A DNA stretch of 64,000 bases from Nocardia terpenica (GTDB lineage: Bacteria; Actinomycetota; Actinomycetes; Mycobacteriales; Mycobacteriaceae): the NCBI RefSeq assembly GCF_013186535.1, contig NZ_JABMCZ010000001.1, positions 496,001 to 560,000 on the forward strand, in the 5' to 3' direction. Both the position numbers and the translations under genes were made by a program. The notes beneath the pieces were generated by a model, which was not told the DNA's origin, ran no database searches, and worked only from the letters and a program-made list of their open reading frames with translations. Shown piece by piece: positions 11,164 to 20,036 of this stretch. Numbering within the stretch: the first letter of the stretch is position 1; the number at the start of each line of letters is the position of its first letter.

Positions 11164-11916
11164 ATGACGATGATTTCCCCGGACACCGGGGTGTGGTTAC
11201 GTCGCTACGCGCCCTCGGACGTTACCGACAAGGTGCTGGTGTGCTTCCCGCACGCGGGTGGTTCGGCCACCTACTACCTCCCCGTCGCGCGCGCCCTTGC
11301 CTCGGTGACCGACGTTGTCGCCCTGCAATATCCGGGCCGCCAGGACCGCCGCGCCGATCCCTGCATCGATGACCTCGGCGCACTCGCCGACGCCATCGTC
11401 CCGCAGCTGCTGCCGTTGGCGGGCAAGAAGATCCGGTTCTTCGGGCACAGCATGGGCGCGACCCTCGCCTTCGAGGTGGCCCGCCGCCTGGAGGCGAACG
11501 GCACCGAGATCGCCTGCCTCGTCGCGTCCGGTCGGCGCGCCCCGTCGCGGCACCGCGACGAGACCGTCCACCTCAGCGGCGACGACGGCCTGCTCGCGGA
11601 GCTGACCAAGCTGTCCGGCACCGACGCGAAACTGCTTGCCGACGAAGAGGTCCGGCAGATGATCCTGCCGTCGCTGCGCAGCGACTACAAGGCCGCCGAA
11701 ACCTACCGCTACCGGCCGGGCCCGCCGCTGCGCTGCCCGATCATCGCGCTGGCGGGCGACGCCGACCCCAAGGCCACCCTGGACGAGGTCGCCGCGTGGG
11801 AGGAGCACACCACCGGCCCGTTCCGGTTCCGGCAGTGGCCCGGCGGCCATTTCTTCCTGACCGACCACCAGGCGGAGGTACTCGACGTGCTGCGCGAGGA
11901 GATCGGTCGTGAGTGA
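11164..11916 (+). CDS. Type II thioesterase
   Basis: The 250-residue alpha/beta hydrolase is of the discrete editing thioesterase family found in PKS/NRPS clusters. It has the N-terminal FPHAGGSATYY motif, the nucleophile elbow GHSMG near residue 96, and the late His in GGHFFL. These enzymes usually clear misprimed carrier proteins, though release of the final chain is possible here because no integrated TE is present. The start chosen is the ATG at 11164, 5 nt after a strong AAGGAGG; a GTG at 11113 is in frame but lacks such a site. The end overlaps the next gene by 8 nt, indicating translational coupling. Confidence 0.92.
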   Translation: MTMISPDTGVWLRRYAPSDVTDKVLVCFPHAGGSATYYLPVARALASVTDVVALQYPGRQDRRADPCIDDLGALADAIVPQLLPLAGKKIRFFGHSMGATLAFEVARRLEANGTEIACLVASGRRAPSRHRDETVHLSGDDGLLAELTKLSGTDAKLLADEEVRQMILPSLRSDYKAAETYRYRPGPPLRCPIIALAGDADPKATLDEVAAWEEHTTGPFRFRQWPGGHFFLTDHQAEVLDVLREEIGRE

Positions 11917-12673
11917 CGTGGCCGCGGACATCATCCGGGTCGCCGCGGACGGGGTGCAGGTCGAGGTCGATCCCGTCGGGCCGCGCCTGCGCGGCCTCAC
12001 CCTCGACGGCGTCCCCTATCTGGCCGACGGCACCGCCTCCGGCGCACGGCTGGTCGGCGCCGAGGACGGCAAGCCCGCCCAACCCCTGGTGGCCGACGGC
12101 ACGCGCTGGCGGGTCCGCAGCAACAACGGCGGCACCATGGTCTTCGCCGCCGACACCACCCTCGCCTGCAATGTCGTCACCGCCGTCAGCGTGGGCGATT
12201 TCGGGCTCGCCGTCGTGCACGGCATCACCAACACCGGCGCCGACCCCGTCCGGGTGGGCGTGGTCGCCGACGTCCACCCCGCGGCGGGCGCCGCGGCCGT
12301 GCTCACCCTGTGCGGGCAGGCGCCCGACCTGACCGACCTGGTCGGGGCGGATTCCGCCGAGGTGACCGGGCGCGCCGTGACCGGCCCGGACCTGGACGTG
12401 CTCATCGGCGGTGGCCGCCCGCTGCCCGGGAAAACCCATGTGGTGCACCGGCTTCGGGCGGGGGAGGACCGCCCCGGCGACGGCGTGCGCATCTGGGGCG
12501 AGGCCGAATTCGAGTGGACCCGTGCGACGGTCGGCTCCGGCTCGGTCCGGCTCGACCTGCGCACCTACCCACCCGACGCACCCGCCACCGACCTGCACGC
12601 CATCGCACCCGGGGAGACGAGAATGCTGTCGTGGGGCATGCAGCCGTTCGAACTCCAGGGGCCGACCTCATGA
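11909..12673 (+). CDS. Aldose 1-epimerase-like (galactose mutarotase fold) protein
   Basis: A 254-residue protein with features of the aldose 1-epimerase superfamily: an N-terminal DGVQVEVDPVGPRLRGLTLDG stretch, repeated beta-rich segments, and a C-terminal APGETRMLSWGMQPFEL. It starts with GTG inside the thioesterase stop region and ends overlapping the next ATG, so it belongs to the PKS operon. In a PKS context it may act on a sugar or a hemiacetal/lactol of the polyketide; the substrate is unknown. I do not see clear catalytic His and Glu residues of classical mutarotases, so the fold assignment is better supported than the activity. Confidence 0.6.
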   Translation: MSDVAADIIRVAADGVQVEVDPVGPRLRGLTLDGVPYLADGTASGARLVGAEDGKPAQPLVADGTRWRVRSNNGGTMVFAADTTLACNVVTAVSVGDFGLAVVHGITNTGADPVRVGVVADVHPAAGAAAVLTLCGQAPDLTDLVGADSAEVTGRAVTGPDLDVLIGGGRPLPGKTHVVHRLRAGEDRPGDGVRIWGEAEFEWTRATVGSGSVRLDLRTYPPDAPATDLHAIAPGETRMLSWGMQPFELQGPTS

Positions 12674-13446
12674 CGACGGCCGCCGGAATCGCGGTCGTCG
12701 AACGGGGCGAGGGCGCGCCGGTCGTCCTGCTGCACGGCGGCCTCGGCACCCATGTCACCTGGTTGCCGTTCGTCGACGCGGCCGGAAACGGCCTGCGCTT
12801 CTTCCTGTTCGACAGCCCCGGACACGGCGGGTCCGACCCGCTCGACTCGCCGCTGACCTATTCGCTGGCGGCCGACCGGGTGGCCGCCGCCATTGCCGAA
12901 CTCGGCCTGGACCGTCCCCTCGTCGGCGGCTGGAGCGACGGCGGCCAGATCGCCCTCGAACTCGCCGTCCGCCATCCGGGCACGGCGGGCGCGCTGATCG
13001 TCGGCGGCGCCTATCCGCGATTCGATCGCGGCGGCATCCGCGACAAGCACCGAATGCTGCTCGGCGCCAACCGGCGCAACGAACCCAATCTCGAATTCCT
13101 CGACTACTGCCTCGGCGAAGAAGGCCCGACCATCAAGGGCTGGCACCCGGGCGGCGAACCGCAGTGGCGGCGGGTCGTGGAGGATTCGGCCCACATGTGG
13201 CTGACCTACGAGGGCCTGTCCGATGAACAGCTGGCGGGCATCGACATTCCGGTCCTCGTCCTCGGCGCGGACCAGGACGAGCTGGTCGGCCCGGAGATGA
13301 CCGTGGAACTGTTCCGCGCCCTGTCCGGGTCCGCCGCCGAGCTGGCGATCATCCCCGGCTCCGACCACGACGCCATCCGAACCCCCACGGGCGCACCACG
13401 TTTCGTCCCCCCGTTCCGCGCGTTCACCGACCGTGTCGCCAAATAA
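12670..13446 (+). CDS. Alpha/beta hydrolase
   Basis: 258 residues with an oxyanion motif LHGGLGTH, the nucleophile elbow GGWSDGG (Ser near residue 88), the acid in VLVLGADQDELV and the catalytic His in IPGSDHD. The ATG at 12670 overlaps the preceding stop as ATGA, so it is the last gene of the PKS operon. A role in hydrolytic or cyclising release or tailoring is possible, because neither PKS has an integrated thioesterase; that role is inference. The gene converges on the dTDP-glucose synthase gene, with the repeat/hairpin array between them. Confidence 0.85.
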   Translation: MTTAAGIAVVERGEGAPVVLLHGGLGTHVTWLPFVDAAGNGLRFFLFDSPGHGGSDPLDSPLTYSLAADRVAAAIAELGLDRPLVGGWSDGGQIALELAVRHPGTAGALIVGGAYPRFDRGGIRDKHRMLLGANRRNEPNLEFLDYCLGEEGPTIKGWHPGGEPQWRRVVEDSAHMWLTYEGLSDEQLAGIDIPVLVLGADQDELVGPEMTVELFRALSGSAAELAIIPGSDHDAIRTPTGAPRFVPPFRAFTDRVAK

Positions 13447-13514
13447 CCTGCCGCCCTTCGCCATTCCGGCGTGACGCTGGCCGGAGCCATCGCCGGGCTT
13501 TCGGCCCGGAATCC

Positions 13515-13624
13515 GCCCTCGTCATTCCGGCTGTCTGCCCTCGTGGTTCCGGCTGTCCGCCCTCATGGTTCCGGCTGTCCGCCCTCGTGGTTCCGGCTGT
13601 CTGCCCTCGTGGTTCCGGCGTGCT
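13515..13624. repeat. Five tandem copies of a 22-bp unit
   Basis: Copies begin at 13515, 13537, 13559, 13581 and 13603, with unit GCCCTCGTGGTTCCGGCTGT plus CC or CT. Copies 1 and 3 differ at one or two positions. There are no spacers, so it is not CRISPR-like. The last copy is the left arm of the hairpin at 13603-13645, so the array looks like slippage amplification of one arm of an intergenic palindrome. Confidence 0.93.
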
Positions 13625-13645
13625 TTTGGCCGGAACCACGAGGGC
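13603..13645. terminator. 17-bp perfect hairpin between convergent genes, possible bidirectional terminator
   Basis: The arms 13603-13619 and 13629-13645 are perfectly complementary over 17 bp (GCCCTCGTGGTTCCGGC and its complement), with the 9-nt loop GTGCTTTTG. It lies 4 nt before the end of the minus-strand gene at 13650 and about 160 nt after the plus-strand operon, where a bidirectional terminator would be expected. The same loop core recurs in the hairpin at 18345-18371. Confidence 0.7.
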
Positions 13646-13649
13646 ACAC

Positions 13650-14516
13650 TCACTCCGCGACCAGCAGGCTCTCCAGATACTCCCCGTACCCGGACTTCGC
13701 CAGCCGCCGGGCATGCGCGGCCAATTCCTCGTCGCTGATGTATTTCTTGCGCCAGGCGATCTCCTCCGGCGCGCCGATCTTCATTCCCTGCCTGCGCTCG
13801 ATGGTGCGCACGAACTGGGCCGCCTCCAGCAGCGACTCCACGGTGCCGGTGTCCAGCCACGCCGTACCGCGCGGCAGCACCTCGACATTCAGCTTCCCCA
13901 TCGCGAGGTAGGCATTGTTCACGTCGGTGATCTCGTATTCCCCACGGGCGGAAGGCCGCAACCCGCGGGCGATCTCGATGACCTGATTGTCGTAGAAGTA
14001 CATCCCCGGCACCGCGTACTGGCTCTTGGGCGCCGCGGGCTTCTCGGTGATCGACACGGCGATCCCGTTCTTGTCGAACTCGATCACGCCGTACGCCGAG
14101 GGATCCGACACCCGGTAACCGAAGATCGTGGCCCCGTCGACGGCGTTCAGCTGACTGAGCTGCCGCCCCAGCGTGGGACCGTAGAACAGGTTGTCGCCCA
14201 GGATGAGCGCCACCGAGTCGTTGCCGATATGGTCCGCGCCCAGGATGAACGACCGGGCCAAACCGTCCGGCTCGGGCTGCACGGTGTAGGTGAGCGAGAT
14301 GCCCCAGGCGCTGCCGTCCCCGAGCAACCGCTGGAACTGCGCGGCGTCGTGGGGTGTGGTGATGACCAGGATGTCCCGGATCCCGGCCAGCATCAGCGTG
14401 GACAGCGGATAGTAGATCATCGGTTTGTCGTACACGGGCATGAGCTGCTTGCTCACCCCGATGGTGAGCGGGTGCAGGCGCGTACCCGCCCCTCCCGCCA
14501 GGATAATTCCACGCAT
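13650..14516 (-). CDS. rmlA: Glucose-1-phosphate thymidylyltransferase
   Basis: The 288-residue protein makes dTDP-glucose from dTTP and glucose 1-phosphate, the first step of dTDP-rhamnose and dTDP-deoxysugar pathways, in the cytoplasm. Its family motif is at the N-terminus (GIILAGGAGTRLHPLT, then SKQLMPVYDKPMIYYPL). It has LGDN near residue 110, ITEKP, the long-form signature EYEITDVN and TAWLDTGT. Length matches the usual ~290. The other rml genes are not adjacent. It could feed cell-wall rhamnose or a sugar for a polyketide; context does not decide. Confidence 0.95.
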   Translation of the reverse strand: MRGIILAGGAGTRLHPLTIGVSKQLMPVYDKPMIYYPLSTLMLAGIRDILVITTPHDAAQFQRLLGDGSAWGISLTYTVQPEPDGLARSFILGADHIGNDSVALILGDNLFYGPTLGRQLSQLNAVDGATIFGYRVSDPSAYGVIEFDKNGIAVSITEKPAAPKSQYAVPGMYFYDNQVIEIARGLRPSARGEYEITDVNNAYLAMGKLNVEVLPRGTAWLDTGTVESLLEAAQFVRTIERRQGMKIGAPEEIAWRKKYISDEELAAHARRLAKSGYGEYLESLLVAE

Positions 14517-14555
14517 GAGATCCCTCGTGGCGCTTGCCGATCCGCCGATCCGCGG

Positions 14556-15320
14556 TCAGGAGGCCGCGGCGGCGCGGCGGCGGCGCTGGAATTCGAACTC
14601 CGGGGGCAGCTTCTTGCGCCCCCGGCGAAGATAGACATTGGTGATGACCTGCATGACGAAGAACCAGGCGAAGTACTGGCTGCTGTTGGTGCCGACCACC
14701 ACGTCGACGGGCAGGGTGTAGGCGAGCACGATGCGGATGGCGGCGTCGACCAGCAGGCCGACACCCCAGATCACGGTGATCGTGGTCCAGATCCGCCGGA
14801 ACGCCGGGTAGTTCTCCCAGATGGTGTCCCAGTTCATCATGCCGGGCTTGCCGTAGCGGCCCTCGAGCAGTGGCCGGGCGATGGAGAACGCGGTCGGCCG
14901 TTTCGCCCAGCGCACCGAGGCCAGGAAGTAGATGCCGCCGAAGCTGGTCATCCAGGCGTCTCGGGTGAGCAGCGCCCGCGCGTCCTTGGTGGTCAGCGCG
15001 AGCAGGATGCTGATGATGAGGAAGACCAGGATGAGGACGGCGAAACCGTCCTTCTTCTTCAGCACGACGGCCTGGATGATGTAGCTGATGATCGGCGGGA
15101 TGGACGTGGCGATCAGCGAGGTGATCTCGCTGTAGCCGACACCGCGCAGCACGTAGTACAGCACCAGCGGCACCAGCAGATCGAACAGGGCGATGATCAG
15201 GGTGAGCCGGCCACCGGTGTGCTCGGGCGGCGGCGGGTTGTCGGCTCCGAGCGTAGGCGCGGTGCCGCCCGCGGGGTTGTCGGTAGTCATGTCGTCGGTG
15301 GTCCTGTCGTCGTCGGTCAT
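14556..15320 (-). CDS. VC0807-family-like multi-pass membrane protein
   Basis: About 254 residues from the ATG at 15320, which is preceded by AGAGG; longer in-frame starts exist but the upstream part reads as non-coding. Several hydrophobic segments are seen (LIIALFDLLVPLVLYYVLR, IISYIIQAVVL, VLILVFLIISILLAL, near-C-terminal WGVGLLVDAAIRIVLAY). The C-terminus is strongly basic (QRRRRAAAAS). It is a paralogue of the protein at 20020-20748, sharing LVPLVLYYVLR, SVRW/F, RPL-LE-R, W..LW..F.RIWR and AY-LPVD. Function is unknown. Confidence 0.75.
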   Translation of the reverse strand: MTDDDRTTDDMTTDNPAGGTAPTLGADNPPPPEHTGGRLTLIIALFDLLVPLVLYYVLRGVGYSEITSLIATSIPPIISYIIQAVVLKKKDGFAVLILVFLIISILLALTTKDARALLTRDAWMTSFGGIYFLASVRWAKRPTAFSIARPLLEGRYGKPGMMNWDTIWENYPAFRRIWTTITVIWGVGLLVDAAIRIVLAYTLPVDVVVGTNSSQYFAWFFVMQVITNVYLRRGRKKLPPEFEFQRRRRAAAAS

Positions 15321-16689
15321 CCGGTGAACCTCTGCCGCGGACCCGTCTCGCTCGGCACGGCTCGCGCAGCGAAAAGCGTGTAGTTGTAGACCTTTTCGGG
15401 CATCGTCGGCCACCCAGGCCGCCTCCGAGGGCGATGCTACGAGGATGCGAGAGGGCCCGACCACCGGATACCCCGGAATATGGGGATTCAACTAGAGTGT
15501 GCCCGAAACGATCTCACGAGGGAACCCCGAAAGGAACCCCTCGGTATAACGGACAAATAGGACGCATAGCGATCCGTTTACTTGTTGCGACCAATCGGTC
15601 GGACTTGTTACCATCTGGTGATGCTGCGGAGGGAGCCGCAGGGGGAGGAAGGGGTTTGAAAATGCGGTCATGGAGACCTGACCGATCGAATGGCGCAAGC
15701 GTACTGCCCGGTTGGCTCGCTGCCGCCCACCCCGCGCCGGATATCCCTCCCGGACCCGAGTCGACGTTACGGTAAGTGGTCCGCCCGGTATTTTTTCGCT
15801 CAATCGGAAGAGACGGCCCCCCGGCGTCGTTGCATACATGGCACCCCGGAGGCCGGTCCCGCCCGTCGACCGTGGAGATTCCACACCCGACCCCCGGCGG
15901 CGCGGCAACGCCCGATTTCACCGCCGAGGCCGTCGGCAATCGGGCAATCCGTGTTGCGCCGAAACGGTTGACGGAAGCGCTGGAATGGTAATTGCTCAAT
16001 GAATGCCGAATCACCCGGCGGCGCATCGAGTATATGTGAAGTAATGCCGTTCAGGTATGGTCCCGATAGGCTGTTCACCGTTTTGTCACATGTCATTTCG
16101 AGCCGCGTAGCAAGCCGGGGGGTCGCGACATCCCGATACCGCCGGTTCCGGCATGAAGTGCCTGGTGGGAAGTTGAATTTGCGAGTATCGAAGCGATCGG
16201 CATTTCCGGCAAATTGGACATTCGCACCAAATACGGCAGAGAACGGAATCTCAGCTTGCTTTCGTTTGCGTCCGGTAATAGCATTGCGGGCGAGCCGGGA
16301 CGGGAGTTACCCGGCTTCGGATCGTACGAATCGGTGCGTTGGCGGCCCCTGGTGAGAGCGAGATCTGTGTGACTTTCTGAAATTTGTTTCGACTGGTCAA
16401 TTGGATTCAGTGCTGATGGGCGTTGTCGGATAGCAGATGACGGCGTCGGGTGAGACAGGTGGCGGTTCTTACCAGGTACTCGGATACCCAGCCGAAGCAT
16501 GCGTATTCGGCTGGAGCGTGGCGAAATGCATGGATCTTTGATTGTACGGAGTGAGTCGACGCTGATTTTACGAGCGGTTGCCGCAATGTCGCGGACCGTT
16601 CCGGCCACACGACCGCATGTCGCGAAGGCATACGGTCCTCTCTGCCATGACCTGGCGGAAGCGTTTGTACGGACAGGGGGGTACGGGGA
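15321..16689. other. Long intergenic region without a recognisable gene
   Basis: About 1.37 kb separates a divergent pair of genes. It is visibly richer in A/T than its surroundings from about 16000 on. Short open frames occur in all frames, but none has a recognisable domain or actinobacterial codon bias. At 15517-15546 there is a repeated GGAACCCC inside a weak CGAGGG/CCCTCG inverted repeat. It probably holds the promoters of both flanking genes and may contain decayed sequence; no RNA gene is identified. Confidence 0.5.
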
Positions 16690-18327
16690 ATGCTCGCCGA
16701 GCGCGAGAACGAAATCCGTTTGCTGAACGACCTGCTGGACGACAGCGCACACGGCAATGGCAAGGTCGCGATCGTCAGGGGCCCGGTTGCCACGGGCAAG
16801 ACCGAGCTGCTGTCCACCCTCGCGCGCCTGGCGACCGAGCGCGGACATGTCGTCCTGCGCGCGTCCGCCTCGGTGTTCGAGCGGCATCTTCCGTTCAGCA
16901 CCCTCGGGCAGGCACTGAACCCGACCTGGGAACCGGGCGAACTGGTCACCCTGGAGTCGGCCGCCGACAAGCTGTTTCAGCTGGCCGCGACGACGCCGAT
17001 CGTCATCGCGGTGGACAACGCCCAGCACATCGACGCCGATTCGCTGAGCTGCCTGTGCTACCTGGCCGAACGAGTCGGCTTCCATCGCATGCTCATCGCG
17101 ATGGCCGAATCCAGCAGCGTATTCGCCGACGATCCCTACCGCGGCGCGCTGCGCAGGCACCTGAATGCCCGGAAAATCAGCCTGGGCGCACTGTCGGAGC
17201 GCGGGATCGCCCGGGTGCTCGGCCGCGAACTCGGCGCCGCCGCCGAACAATTCGCACCCGAGTGCTATCACCTGACCGGCGGTAATCCCTTGCTCGTCCG
17301 TGCCCTCGTCGAGGACGCCGCGGCCGGAACGGGCAGCGCTTTCCCGGGCGCCGCGGTAAAACGCCTGGTTCCGGGCGACGCATTCGTCACCGCGGTCGGC
17401 GCGTGCCTGCATTCCTGCGATTCTCAGGTCATGGAGGTGGCGCGGGCGCTGGCCATTCTGCACGAGGACGGTTCCGCCCAACTCGTGGCCCGGCTCGCGA
17501 ATGCCGAACCCGATGTCGTCGAGCGATCGCTGGGCGTTCTGGAATCCGCGGGATTGGCACACAACGGCACCCTGCGGCACCCGGCGATCCGCCGGGCCGT
17601 ATTGAGCGCCATCGACCGCCCGACCCGCAACGAATTGCGCACCCGCGCGGTTCGATTGCTGCTCGACTACGGCACGACGGCGGTCGTCGCCCGGCATCTG
17701 GCACTGGTTCCCGAACAGCTCGGACCCTGGGCCGTTCCCATTCTCTGCGATGCCGCCGACGAGATGCTGGCGGTGGACGAGACGCATTCCGCGATCGATT
17801 ATCTGAGCCTGGCGCGAAATGCGACCGACGACGAACCGCAGCGCACGGAGATCACCATGCTGCTGGCCGCGCTGCGGTGGGGTACCGACCCCGCGGGCGT
17901 GCGCCGACATCTGGTGCCGCTGTACAACGCTTTCGTCGGCGGGCAGCTGAAGCCCGAGCTGGTCGAGACGGTGGTCAAGAATCTGACCTCGCTCGGCTAC
18001 CGCGCGAATGCCAAGGAAATGCTCGACAAGCTGTTCGTGGTCGACGGGAGCGACGACGAACCGCCGCTGCGCGAGGCCGCCATGGCCACGACGACGGAGT
18101 TGTCGTCGAAGGAACCGCGACGCAATGCGATGTCCGCCCTCAGCGAGGCCGAATATCGGGTCGCCTCCCTGGCCGTGCTCGGCTATTCGAATCGCCAGAT
18201 ATCGCGTAAGTTGTATATCACTGTGAGTACTGTCGAACAGCATCTGACGCGGATATACCGCAAGCTCAATGTCAGCCGCCGTTCCGACTTGCCGACGGAC
18301 CTGGTCGCCGTCAGGGACGTCGGCTAA
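16690..18327 (+). CDS. LuxR-family regulator with N-terminal ATPase (short LAL type)
   Basis: 545 residues. The N-terminus has a P-loop (GPVATGKTEL, residues ~28-37) and a Walker B-like stretch (PIVIAVDNAQHIDADS), as in LAL/AAA-type regulators. The C-terminus carries a LuxR helix-turn-helix (LSEAEYRVASLAVLGYSNRQ, then STVEQHLTRIYRKLNV). Typical LAL regulators are ~900 residues; this one lacks most of the TPR-like middle. Such proteins often activate polyketide clusters, and the PKS operon is upstream, so it is a candidate pathway regulator (inference). Confidence 0.85.
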   Translation: MLAERENEIRLLNDLLDDSAHGNGKVAIVRGPVATGKTELLSTLARLATERGHVVLRASASVFERHLPFSTLGQALNPTWEPGELVTLESAADKLFQLAATTPIVIAVDNAQHIDADSLSCLCYLAERVGFHRMLIAMAESSSVFADDPYRGALRRHLNARKISLGALSERGIARVLGRELGAAAEQFAPECYHLTGGNPLLVRALVEDAAAGTGSAFPGAAVKRLVPGDAFVTAVGACLHSCDSQVMEVARALAILHEDGSAQLVARLANAEPDVVERSLGVLESAGLAHNGTLRHPAIRRAVLSAIDRPTRNELRTRAVRLLLDYGTTAVVARHLALVPEQLGPWAVPILCDAADEMLAVDETHSAIDYLSLARNATDDEPQRTEITMLLAALRWGTDPAGVRRHLVPLYNAFVGGQLKPELVETVVKNLTSLGYRANAKEMLDKLFVVDGSDDEPPLREAAMATTTELSSKEPRRNAMSALSEAEYRVASLAVLGYSNRQISRKLYITVSTVEQHLTRIYRKLNVSRRSDLPTDLVAVRDVG

Positions 18328-18344
18328 CCGGTACGAATATCAGT

Positions 18345-18371
18345 GATCCCGGCATGCTTTTGGCCGGGATC
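18345..18371. terminator. 9-bp hairpin with TGCTTTTG loop
   Basis: GATCCCGGC (18345-18353), loop ATGCTTTTG, then GCCGGGATC (18363-18371). It lies 18 nt after the LuxR stop codon and may terminate that gene. The loop is nearly identical to that of the 13603 hairpin although the arm sequences have diverged, so the two look like members of one intergenic repeat family. Confidence 0.65.
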
Positions 18372-18506
18372 TCAGTGGGGGGCGTCGGGCGATAGTCGGC
18401 CCGACGAGCCAACCGCGTGCGGCCGCGCTCTACGCCGACCGCCGCGGTTTCCCCCTGTTCTCCGAGGCCCCCGCGCCGAGGATCGGGCGGGGAAATGGTA
18501 AGGGTG

Positions 18507-20036
18507 ATGATGACGTCCCTCGACAGGGAATTACTGATGGTCCGCCGCGAGGTGCGGGCGCGGCGGACCTCCCCGGTGGCGTGGTTGCCGGTCGCGGTGG
18601 TGGCGGCCGGGTTGATCGCGTTGCTGCTCGTGTTCGCGAACGAATACGGTTACGCCCCCGACGAATTGTATTTCCGCCTGCTCGGAAAGCGCGGTCTCGC
18701 CTGGGGATACGTGGACCAGCCGCCGCTTTTGCCCATGGTGGTGCGCGCCGCGACGGCCGTCTTCGGCGACAGCGTCTGGGGAATCCGGGTGCCCGCGATG
18801 CTGTGCGCGGCCGCGGTCACCATGCTCGGCGCGGTCATGGCCGCCGAACTGGGCGGGACCCGGCGCGCGCAGACACTGACCGCGTTCGCCGTCGGGACCT
18901 CCGCGCTGGTGCTGAACTTCGGCCACTACATCGTCACCAACAGCCTCGACACCGTGGCGTGGGCCGCGGTGCTGGTCTGCGTGCTCCGCGCGCTGCTGCG
19001 GGAGCAGGGCGTGTGGTGGTGCTGGGCGGGTCTGGTGGTCGGGGTCGCGCTGTACGCGAAATACATTGTGCTGCTTCTGGTTGCGGCGTTGCTGCTGGGC
19101 CTGGTACTGGCCGGGCCGCGGAAGGTGTTCGCGGACCGGTGGTTGTACGCGGGCGCCGGGCTGGGCCTGGTCATCGGCTCGCCGAATCTGATTTACCAAG
19201 CGACACACGACTTTCCGCAGCTGCACATGGCGCAGGCGCTGGGCAGCACGGACGGCACGGCCTACCGCGCCATGTTCGTCACCAACCTGGTGCTGCTGCT
19301 GGGTCCCCTCCTGTTCGTGCTCTGCATGATCGGGCTGGTCCAGCTGTTCCGGGTGCCGGAGTGGAAACCCGTGCGGGCGTTGGGCATCGGCTACGTGGTC
19401 GCCGCCGCGGCGTCGTATCTCGTCGACGGCGGGCGGCCCGACTACACCGGCGGCCTGCTGATCGCGCTGCTGGCCGTCGGCTGCGTGGTCGCCGACCGCT
19501 GGGTGGGAGTGCGCACCCTGCGCCTGGTGACGCTGGTGCTCGCCCTGGTGCTGGGGGCCGCGCTGCAGGTGGTGCTGTCGCTGCCGGTGATCCCGCGCAG
19601 CGAGTTCCACAAATTCCAGCGCGCGGGCCGGTCGCTGCAGGATGTCGGCTGGCAGCAGCTGGCCGCGCAGGCCGAGGCGGCCTACCGGGCACTGCCGGAC
19701 GCGGACCGCGCCGACGCGGTGTTGCTGACCCAGAACTTCGCCGAGGCGGGCGCCCTGGACCGGTACGGCCACGGCCTGCCCGCGATCTACAGCGGGCACA
19801 ACGGGTTGTACGAGTGGGGCGCCCCGCCGGACTCGGCGGGCGTGGTGGTCGCGATCGGCGTCGACCCGGCGCGGCTCGCCGCCGACTTCGGCTCGTGCCG
19901 AACGGTGGACACCGTCGACAACCGGCTGGGCATCGACAATCCCGAACAGGGCCGACCGATCATCGTCTGCCGCGACCGCGAAAAGCCGTGGGCCGCACTG
20001 TGGCCCGGCTACCGGCACCTCAGCGCCTACCCGTGA
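18507..20036 (+). CDS. GT39/ArnT-like polytopic membrane glycosyltransferase
   Basis: About 509 residues. An N-terminal transmembrane segment is followed by the GT39/PMT-superfamily loop YAPDELYFRLLGKRGLAWGY and DQPPLLPMVVR, then roughly ten further hydrophobic helices and a soluble C-terminal domain (~380-509). The family uses polyprenyl-phosphate sugars to modify lipids, proteins or cell-wall glycans on the outer membrane face. Start choice is uncertain: ATG codons at 18495, 18507 and 18510 are in frame, and AAGGG sits just upstream of 18507. Its last 17 nt overlap the end of the convergent membrane protein gene. Confidence 0.85.
   Translation: MMTSLDRELLMVRREVRARRTSPVAWLPVAVVAAGLIALLLVFANEYGYAPDELYFRLLGKRGLAWGYVDQPPLLPMVVRAATAVFGDSVWGIRVPAMLCAAAVTMLGAVMAAELGGTRRAQTLTAFAVGTSALVLNFGHYIVTNSLDTVAWAAVLVCVLRALLREQGVWWCWAGLVVGVALYAKYIVLLLVAALLLGLVLAGPRKVFADRWLYAGAGLGLVIGSPNLIYQATHDFPQLHMAQALGSTDGTAYRAMFVTNLVLLLGPLLFVLCMIGLVQLFRVPEWKPVRALGIGYVVAAAASYLVDGGRPDYTGGLLIALLAVGCVVADRWVGVRTLRLVTLVLALVLGAALQVVLSLPVIPRSEFHKFQRAGRSLQDVGWQQLAAQAEAAYRALPDADRADAVLLTQNFAEAGALDRYGHGLPAIYSGHNGLYEWGAPPDSAGVVVAIGVDPARLAADFGSCRTVDTVDNRLGIDNPEQGRPIIVCRDREKPWAALWPGYRHLSAYP

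Noticed and set aside
13515..13624. CRISPR array
   Set aside because: The 22-bp units are directly contiguous with no spacers and no cas genes are present.
13587..15383. A 598-codon plus-strand open frame
   Set aside because: It runs antisense through the dTDP-glucose synthase and membrane protein genes, both well supported.
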